A DNA stretch of 9,448 bases. Origin: an uncultured Fibrobacterota bacterium. GTDB lineage: Bacteria > Fibrobacterota > Chitinivibrionia > Chitinivibrionales > Chitinispirillaceae. The notes below the pieces were generated by a model. It made no database searches and was not told the origin of the DNA. It saw nothing but the letters and a program-made list of their open reading frames with translations. The position numbers and the translations under genes are program-made. Positions within the stretch are counted from its first letter, which is position 1. Each line of letters begins with the position of its first letter. This document shows positions 1-5,352 of this stretch, piece after piece. Where the stretch lies: assembly GCA_903888815.1 (NCBI GenBank), contig CAISVC010000261.1:1-9448 (forward strand), in the 5' to 3' direction.

Positions 1-590
1 AGCGATACACGCTCTGTTATTTTTTCCTTCAAATAGCGGGTGATGGTATCGATCGACATGTCCCCTTTGCGTCCTATAAGGTGCTGGGTCACGATATATT
101 TGGCAAGAATGGTGAAAAGGTTGAGAATATTCGATATTTCTTTGCTCGAATACAGGGGAACTTTTTTAAAAGTGTTCATTACCTCGTCTTGCGGAATATT
201 TTTTTTACCGGCAAGCTGCAGAATATGCGGAAGCGGCATATCCTTGTTTCTGAACTGGCCGATGACGATAAACCCGAGCAAAGTATTTTCGAAAAAAACC
301 GGATAGATAGCCTCCTGCAGTCCTGCATGGCAGGTATAATACACAACTTGTTTTTTATAAGCGGCTTCCTTGCACCAATGGTTGTCTGATGTTATGCACA
401 GTTCCCTGATACCCAGTTTTTTCTGGATCAATTCGCAGTACAGACATACCCCTTTATGCAATCCGACCTTCAGTTCCTTCACATCAGGCGAAAAGTAGTT
501 GATACGGATGTTGAAACAAGAGGTAAAACTGTCGAATATCTCCTGTACCTCTTTGTTAAATAAAAAGACGACCCCTGATGATTTAAGCAT
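1..590 (-). CDS. PocR-sensor, AraC-type transcriptional regulator (3' end missing)
   Basis: Reading the minus strand from the ATG at 590 gives 196 uninterrupted codons that run off the left edge. Residues 1 to about 165 look like a PocR ligand-binding domain, a small-molecule sensor usually joined to AraC-type DNA-binding domains. Visible landmarks are the cysteine pair C49-x2-C52, C73, the hallmark stretch YYTCHAGL at 84-91 and the strand GFIVIGQFR at 106-114. From about residue 180, IDTITRYLKEKITERVS matches the lead-in to an AraC helix-turn-helix, so the DNA-binding half should lie just outside the window. Upstream in frame there is no ATG, GTG or TTG before a stop at 624-626, which fixes the start, although only a weak GGA precedes it. 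The gene is divergent from the GH31 gene at 967, so it may control that gene (inference). The ligand cannot be predicted; the founding PocR protein responds to 1,2-propanediol. Confidence 0.82.
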   Translation of the reverse strand, partial: MLKSSGVVFLFNKEVQEIFDSFTSCFNIRINYFSPDVKELKVGLHKGVCLYCELIQKKLGIRELCITSDNHWCKEAAYKKQVVYYTCHAGLQEAIYPVFFENTLLGFIVIGQFRNKDMPLPHILQLAGKKNIPQDEVMNTFKKVPLYSSKEISNILNLFTILAKYIVTQHLIGRKGDMSIDTITRYLKEKITERVS

Positions 591-601
591 AATTGTCCAT
601 T

Positions 602-790
602 TTAATACGCTGAAATAATTCTTCTATTGCCGGTTTTACGCTTTACTTTAATAATACAATCACGCTTTGGTGGAAGGCAACGCTTCATTTCAAGTGCGCG
701 TTTGTCTTCGTCGGATCCCAGGAAAAGGGTATAAGCGGATTTTCGTGCAATTTGTGCATAAAAGTCCATGTTTTCGGCAGAAGAGGGCAT
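602..790 (-). CDS. Doubtful 62-residue ORF upstream of the regulator
   Basis: A 62-codon minus-strand ORF ends 11 bases before the ATG of the PocR regulator at 590, a spacing compatible with a small upstream gene or leader peptide. The predicted protein is basic and charged in its second half, with clusters such as GSDEDKRALEMKR and CIIKVKRKTGNRR, and has no signal peptide or membrane segment. I recognise no family. There is no Shine-Dalgarno sequence before the ATG at 790, nor before the internal ATG at 769, which argues against translation. It may be chance coding potential inside the regulator's 5' leader; reported because of its position and intact frame. Confidence 0.2.
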   Translation of the reverse strand: MPSSAENMDFYAQIARKSAYTLFLGSDEDKRALEMKRCLPPKRDCIIKVKRKTGNRRIISAY

Positions 791-793
791 GCA

Positions 794-808
794 TTTTATG
801 GTTTTATG
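794..808. repeat. Tandem TTTTATG repeat (two copies, 8-base period)
   Basis: TTTTATG occurs at 794-800 and again at 802-808, separated by one G. Read on the minus strand it is CATAAAA twice, lying just upstream of the small ORF start at 790 and about 205 bases upstream of the regulator start. It could be part of a regulator site or promoter, but an 8-base period does not match AraC half-sites, which usually sit about two helical turns apart, and the sequence is low in complexity. Confidence 0.35.
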
Positions 809-864
809 AATTATCTTTTTTACCAGGGAGTTTGATAGGTATACTCAATTCTTCGATTGTGTTG

Positions 865-870
865 TATAAT
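865..870 (+). promoter_or_regulatory. Candidate -10 box of the GH31 gene
   Basis: An exact consensus TATAAT lies 96 bases upstream of the GH31 start codon, predicting transcription from about 877 and an untranslated leader of about 90 bases. No good -35 hexamer sits 16-18 bases upstream (bases 841-848 read ATACTCAA). This would suit a promoter that depends on an activator, consistent with the divergent PocR/AraC-type gene; that link is inference. Confidence 0.45.
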
Positions 871-966
871 AGGTGGTGGTAATGAAAGCTTATCTAAACA
901 ACGTATCTTCTATCATGAGAATAGCGGAACACGTGTATTAACAAACACAATTTTAAAGGAGGGATT

Positions 967-3738
967 ATGGAGCACAGCAATCGAAAGAGATGGATGACGG
1001 CTGTGAATCGGGTAATCTGGGTTTTTACAGGAGCGATTGTTTTAAGCGGCGGGATTTTAAGCGATTCGAGTGCCGCAGCGCTTGGCGCTGTCACTGGATT
1101 TTCATGGGATGCGACGAACAGGTGGATTAACCTCTCCTTAGGGGCGACCATTAAGGCCAGGGTGGTTTTTTACAAGGACGATATTTTCAGGATCTGGGTC
1201 TCAAGCACGACCGGAACCTTCTCCGATGCTGAGGCTGCTGGCGATTCGGTTAAAATAGTCATTTTTAAGGGAACGCCGATTCAGCCGACCATTGATTCGA
1301 CTACCAGCACGACCTACTACCTTGTCAAGACAAGTCAGTGCGCGCTGCGCATTCTCAAGTCGGCCTGCACATTCGGGTTGTATGACGCTACAAATACAAC
1401 GGTAATCTTTCAGGAGGCCTCGCCGATCAATCTCGGGACTTCAACCGTGCAGACGATTACAAAGCAGACTAACGACCATTATTACGGTTGCGGAGCGATG
1501 AACGGCCAATTCTGTCTCGATGGCGTTGCGGATGGAAAAGCCCGCTATATTCAGAATTATGACTCGGCAGGCAGTCCGAATCCGGCGCCGTATTATTGTT
1601 CGTACGCAGGGTATGGCGCATTCCGCAATACGTGGGACAATAATGGCACGTATAACTTTTCGAACGCCTCGCAAATTACGACAAGTCACGGCGAAAACCG
1701 GTTCGATTGCTTTTACTTTTACGGCCCGGACCTGAAGAAGGTCTTACGAGGTTATACCGACATTACCGGCCGTCCTTATCTGACGCCCATATGGGGACTT
1801 GATCTGGGCGTTGCAGGGTGGTATACGGGTGAAAGGACTGCATATTATCCCACAGAAGCTCTGGCCGAGCAATGCCAGGTACAATGGGCGTCCAACGATC
1901 TCCCATTCAGCTGGTGGCTGCCGAACGACAGCTATAATGCACAGCTTGCCAATGTGCAGGCGCGCGTTCCCGCACTGAAAGCCGTGAATAACTGGACCGG
2001 CACCTGGTGCGGCAGTGCATTCAACAATCTCGCGAACAGGACCCAATGCGTTCGCGACTGGGGCGTCCGCGGTTTCAAGCTTGACTGCTCATGGATCGGT
2101 GGGGGCGGAAAATTCTGTTTTAATGCTCTTAACCAGACCGGACCTTACGGACTGGAAGCGCTCTCTTCAGACTCTGCCCGTTCGTTCCAGTGGACGACTG
2201 CCGGCTGGGCCGGGTCTCAGCGTTTTTCTCATGCCTGGACCGGAGACCAGTACGCAGGGCTCAATTTCTGGATGCGATGGCATATTCCGACCCTTCAGGG
2301 CGCGGCAATGTCGGCAATGAACGGGACAACGGTTGACCTTGACGCAATTTTCGATGACAGCAGATACGCGGACGCTAATGCCAGCGCAGCGACGTGCTAC
2401 GTACGCTGCTGGCAGTGGCAGATGTGGATGCCGTATCTTTACATCATGGATGGATGGTCGGGCCCGCTGCATCGAATGCCGTGGCACAGGGCGCCGAGCT
2501 ATATCAACGGGGTTCTGAGGCCCTCTTTAAAGCTTCGTACCCGGCTTATACCCTATATTTATACGTTGTGTGCCGATGCCTACCTGACCGGAGTGGCAGC
2601 GCAACGGCCCCCGCTTCTGGAATTCCCGACAGATCAAACGACTTTTACAAACAGCAATTGCAAGCAGATATACATGCTGGGGCCGTGGTTTTTAATACGG
2701 CCGGTCTACGAAGATCCCGCCAGCGGCCCGTCTGCAACTATAACCATGTGGCTGCCCGGTACTTCTTCCACGCGATGGATCGAGTATTTCAACGGGACAA
2801 TCCAGAATGGCGGACAGAACGTCACGTGTGACGTGGGAATAGCACCTGCAAGTCCGACCGCCGGGTATAACGCCACCTATCCGCCGAAAATCCCGGTATG
2901 GGTCCGCGAAGGCGCCATTATTCCGATGTGGCCGGCGCAATACTACGTCGGGAATATTCTGGTGAAACCTAACAACCCGGGCAACACACTGGTCAATTCA
3001 ACGACCACGGTTACCGGGCCATGGACCATTGACGTTTTTCCGCATCGTACACAGGTCACCACTTTCTCCATGTACGAGGACAACGGGTTGACAAGGGAGC
3101 ATCGGAGCGGCAGCTATGCAAGAACGCTGCTGACGAGTGATGCGATATCACTCGCAAGCAATAACCGCCACATGCTTACGATTGGAGCGGCAACCGGGAG
3201 TTATACCGGCAAACTTGCAACAAAGACCTTTATTGCCACGTTCCATACCGGGATAATCAAGGGGAACTCGACAAAACCCCTTGCTGCATGGGTTGGCAGC
3301 AGCAGCACTCCGGTGGCCGAGTTCGCTTCGCAGGCGCTACTGGAAGCCGCAGCCGGTGCCGGGTGGTACTGGGATGGTACCAAAGGAATCGCATGGGTCA
3401 AAACAGCCGCCGTTTCCACTGCAGCTTCGACAGCCCTTGGTGTTGATTTTATTCTCGTCGGGGTCCAGTCTGATGTCACCGGTGCTACGGTGCTCAACAG
3501 TGTTTTCTGCGCCTCAAAATCCGGAAAGCTGCAAGTCTTTTTTGCCAACCGGGTTACCTGTCAGATGCAGGCAACGATCTTCAATCTGCAGGGTCAATGT
3601 ATCGCACGGAAAATGCTGAACGTTGTTAATGGACTTTCCGGTCAGTGGGACATTCCGGGCGCCGTCAGCGGGAACTATATTTTGACGCTTGAATTCGCGG
3701 GCAGGACGGTTTCCAAGAAGATCGCGCTGCAGAAATAG
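967..3738 (+). CDS. Secreted GH31 alpha-glycosidase/transglycosylase with C-terminal sorting domain
   Basis: This 923-residue secreted enzyme should cleave or transfer alpha-linked glucose units. Residues 1-38 form a signal peptide: basic start, hydrophobic 16-31, cleavage near SSAAA. A beta-sandwich follows (about 40-260), then the GH31 barrel (about 260-600). FKLDCSW places the probable nucleophile at D373, and HAWTGDQ the probable acid/base at D427. LPND (318-321) and GDQ in place of the commoner GDN recall, from memory, the 6-alpha-glucosyltransferase and cycloalternan-degrading branch of GH31; exact specificity is uncertain. The proximal beta domain carries IPVWVREGAIIPMW (near 640-655), and the distal domain MYEDNGLTREH (near 702). 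Residues 853-923 resemble a T9SS type A sorting tail, with FNLQGQ, SGNYILTLEF and a final KKIALQK, suggesting export to the cell surface or medium. The start is supported by AAAGGAGGG at 955-963. The gene is divergent from a PocR-type regulator and ends at its own terminator. Confidence 0.88.
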   Translation: MEHSNRKRWMTAVNRVIWVFTGAIVLSGGILSDSSAAALGAVTGFSWDATNRWINLSLGATIKARVVFYKDDIFRIWVSSTTGTFSDAEAAGDSVKIVIFKGTPIQPTIDSTTSTTYYLVKTSQCALRILKSACTFGLYDATNTTVIFQEASPINLGTSTVQTITKQTNDHYYGCGAMNGQFCLDGVADGKARYIQNYDSAGSPNPAPYYCSYAGYGAFRNTWDNNGTYNFSNASQITTSHGENRFDCFYFYGPDLKKVLRGYTDITGRPYLTPIWGLDLGVAGWYTGERTAYYPTEALAEQCQVQWASNDLPFSWWLPNDSYNAQLANVQARVPALKAVNNWTGTWCGSAFNNLANRTQCVRDWGVRGFKLDCSWIGGGGKFCFNALNQTGPYGLEALSSDSARSFQWTTAGWAGSQRFSHAWTGDQYAGLNFWMRWHIPTLQGAAMSAMNGTTVDLDAIFDDSRYADANASAATCYVRCWQWQMWMPYLYIMDGWSGPLHRMPWHRAPSYINGVLRPSLKLRTRLIPYIYTLCADAYLTGVAAQRPPLLEFPTDQTTFTNSNCKQIYMLGPWFLIRPVYEDPASGPSATITMWLPGTSSTRWIEYFNGTIQNGGQNVTCDVGIAPASPTAGYNATYPPKIPVWVREGAIIPMWPAQYYVGNILVKPNNPGNTLVNSTTTVTGPWTIDVFPHRTQVTTFSMYEDNGLTREHRSGSYARTLLTSDAISLASNNRHMLTIGAATGSYTGKLATKTFIATFHTGIIKGNSTKPLAAWVGSSSTPVAEFASQALLEAAAGAGWYWDGTKGIAWVKTAAVSTAASTALGVDFILVGVQSDVTGATVLNSVFCASKSGKLQVFFANRVTCQMQATIFNLQGQCIARKMLNVVNGLSGQWDIPGAVSGNYILTLEFAGRTVSKKIALQK

Positions 3739-3759
3739 TTTATAGAGCGATTGATAATG

Positions 3760-3795
3760 GTCCCTGCCTGTACCAGACAGACAGGGACTTTTTTT
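3760..3795 (+). terminator. Intrinsic terminator after the GH31 gene
   Basis: GTCCCTG (3760-3766) pairs with CAGGGAC (3782-3788). After one mismatch, CTGT pairs with ACAG around an ACCAG loop. Seven T residues follow at 3789-3795. It begins 22 bases after the GH31 stop codon, so the GH31 gene is probably its own transcription unit. Confidence 0.88.
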
Positions 3796-3884
3796 GATAA
3801 CGGCTGAACATCGTTGTCGGTGATGACCGGGGTAAGGAAAACTCGACCCAAATATATCTTACCATAAAAAAAAGGAGTAACGGC

Positions 3885-5267
3885 ATGCTTAAAAAGATGG
3901 TGGTGGCGTTTTGTCTTGTCGGTATGGTCGCTTTGGTATATGCACAATCAACGGCGAGGTTCTATGCTTTGGGGCAGCCCTGGTTTCTCGGAGACATTCT
4001 GCTCGTCGCAAATCAGGGGTGGCAGGCCCTTGCTTACCCTGATCAGATTCAGGGTACGTATGATTATGCAGCTAACCAGCCGGGTCCTATTATTCTTACT
4101 AAATCGCTGGGCAGCAACATGGCAGTTGGTTTGACCGCCAATACCTTTGACCGTGTTACACAAGGGAGCGTCCTGTTCAGCCGCGAATTTTTTGACAGGG
4201 GCAACCTAGTGGCAAGTCCGCCTTTCCAGCAGGCGAAATTTCCGAATCTGCCGCAATACCATTTTGGCCTGAAAATCGGCGAACATAGAATCGGGGTGGA
4301 TGCTTTTTTTGAAGAAATAGATAGAACGAAAAAAATAACGCAGGATCCCTGGACCGACACGGCTTCCAATGTTACTATCAGCGGTTCTACAATTCAAAAA
4401 GCCAAGATGATTAATGTCGGCGGTCAGTTGAGCGCAAGAATCGCGTTTGGCAGCCTGGCATGGAACCCGTGGTTTAAATACGGTATTCCCTCCATTGCGC
4501 ATACCAATTACGATACGAACAGATCAACGGCTGCCGGTTCAACAACCATAAACCTGAGCGAACAGCTCGGGCAGATGAACGGAAAGCACTCCTTGATGGC
4601 TTTCGGAAGCTGTTTTGATTATGATTTCGGAGACGCGGGTTGGGCAATCGCCTGTTTCGGCTACAGGAATGAAACGTTCAGGTTTCAACAAGCAATTAAA
4701 ACGAGTACTATGGTGGACAATGTACTTACCGCATCAACCGATACGACCATTGTATTCCCGACCCGATATGATAATGATTACTATTCTTACTTTATTTCGT
4801 ATACCCCGAAACTTTTCAATGATTTTCTCCTTGGATTTGAATATCAGGGTCAATGTCTTATAAAAAGGCTTCTCCATCCGGAAAAACTGGTACCGGATAC
4901 GATAGGAACCGATTTTTATAATGATATTATCGTGTGCATGGAAAAGCCGATTGCTGTCAACAAACCGTGGTGCAATAAATTCATTGCACGGGGATCGTTA
5001 CGGTACAGTTTAAAGAGGGCGTTTAACCCCAATAACGACGCGAAAATAATTACTCCGGACGGGCAAGTTACTGAAATCTCCGGTGAGTTGACAACAAAGT
5101 GGCAGGATAAGTTTGAAGGCATTCTTCCCTCACTGGGGTTCGGCTATAAGGTGGGCAGATTCACGATGGATGCCGCCTTTAATCTGACTGGATGGGGCCA
5201 GGGATTGGGATTCCTTAACTTTCCTCCGGTTATGGCAATGACCGCTACGGTTGATTTGCATAAGTAA
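3885..5267 (+). CDS. Predicted outer-membrane beta-barrel protein, function unknown
   Basis: The 460-residue product opens with a clear signal peptide: MLKK, hydrophobic residues 5-18, and probable cleavage after VYA at residue 20. The mature start, STARFYALGQPWFLGDILL, is followed by alternating polar/hydrophobic stretches rich in aromatic residues and glycine, for example NPWFKYGIP, YYSYFISYTP and LLGFEYQGQ. This is the pattern of a transmembrane beta-barrel. I recognise no named family; the opening loosely resembles the ALGxxxxxxD start of barrel proteins in the Fibrobacterota/Bacteroidota, including PorV-like ones. Unlike many outer-membrane proteins it ends in DLHK rather than an aromatic residue. 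AAAGGAG at 3871-3877, seven bases before the ATG, supports the start. It lies between two terminators, so it is probably transcribed alone. Its promoter was not identified; an AATATATC stretch at 3851-3858 is only a weak -10 candidate. A role in taking up products of the upstream GH31 enzyme is possible but unproven. Confidence 0.75.
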   Translation: MLKKMVVAFCLVGMVALVYAQSTARFYALGQPWFLGDILLVANQGWQALAYPDQIQGTYDYAANQPGPIILTKSLGSNMAVGLTANTFDRVTQGSVLFSREFFDRGNLVASPPFQQAKFPNLPQYHFGLKIGEHRIGVDAFFEEIDRTKKITQDPWTDTASNVTISGSTIQKAKMINVGGQLSARIAFGSLAWNPWFKYGIPSIAHTNYDTNRSTAAGSTTINLSEQLGQMNGKHSLMAFGSCFDYDFGDAGWAIACFGYRNETFRFQQAIKTSTMVDNVLTASTDTTIVFPTRYDNDYYSYFISYTPKLFNDFLLGFEYQGQCLIKRLLHPEKLVPDTIGTDFYNDIIVCMEKPIAVNKPWCNKFIARGSLRYSLKRAFNPNNDAKIITPDGQVTEISGELTTKWQDKFEGILPSLGFGYKVGRFTMDAAFNLTGWGQGLGFLNFPPVMAMTATVDLHK

Positions 5268-5291
5268 TTGCGGGCATTGTTTTGATTGCTG

Positions 5292-5330
5292 CAATGAGCG
5301 TCGTTTTAATACGATGCTCATTGTTTTTTT
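5292..5330 (+). terminator. Intrinsic terminator after the barrel-protein gene
   Basis: Bases 5292-5304 pair with 5311-5323 as a 13-base-pair stem containing one G-T wobble (5300 with 5315), around the loop TTTAAT. Seven T residues follow at 5324-5330. It starts 25 bases after the stop codon at 5267. It ends only 22 bases before the ATG at 5353 of the next gene, leaving little room for a separate promoter. It also covers the alternative start codon at 5314. Confidence 0.88.
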
Positions 5331-5352
5331 AGCTTTCGATATATTCCATACT

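Larger units (their letters stand above)
591..966. other. Divergent intergenic region between regulator and GH31 gene
   Basis: This 376-base stretch separates two divergent genes and looks AT-richer than the GH31 gene. It holds a consensus TATAAT at 865-870 facing the GH31 gene, a tandem TTTTATG repeat at 794-808, an 8-base palindrome ACACGTGT at 929-936 in the presumed GH31 leader, and a strong Shine-Dalgarno AAAGGAGGG at 955-963, four bases before the ATG at 967. One small minus-strand ORF (602-790) lies within it. On the minus strand the bases opposite 866-871 read TATTAT, so back-to-back -10 elements are possible. No classic AraC half-site pair could be assigned by eye. Confidence 0.6.

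Noticed and set aside
40..389. Two overlapping plus-strand ORFs at the left edge
   Set aside because: Both are antisense to the intact PocR-domain reading frame, which carries recognisable family motifs.
832..870. TTGATA (832-837) as the -35 partner of TATAAT (865-870)
   Set aside because: The spacing is 27 bases, far outside the 16-18 range of sigma-70 promoters.
929..936. Palindrome ACACGTGT as a regulator site
   Set aside because: It is only eight bases, occurs once, and lies downstream of the predicted transcription start; nothing else supports it.
2394..2831. 145-codon plus-strand ORF within the GH31 gene
   Set aside because: It is an alternate frame of a region encoding conserved GH31 barrel sequence. 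The in-frame protein explains the bases and this product resembles nothing.
5251..5352. Longer N-terminus for the spermidine-synthase-like fusion, starting at 5251 or 5314
   Set aside because: The 5251 start overlaps the end of the barrel-protein gene and translates through a strong intrinsic terminator. The 5314 start lies within that hairpin's 3' arm. The added residues do not resemble the family N-terminus, and neither start has a ribosome-binding site.
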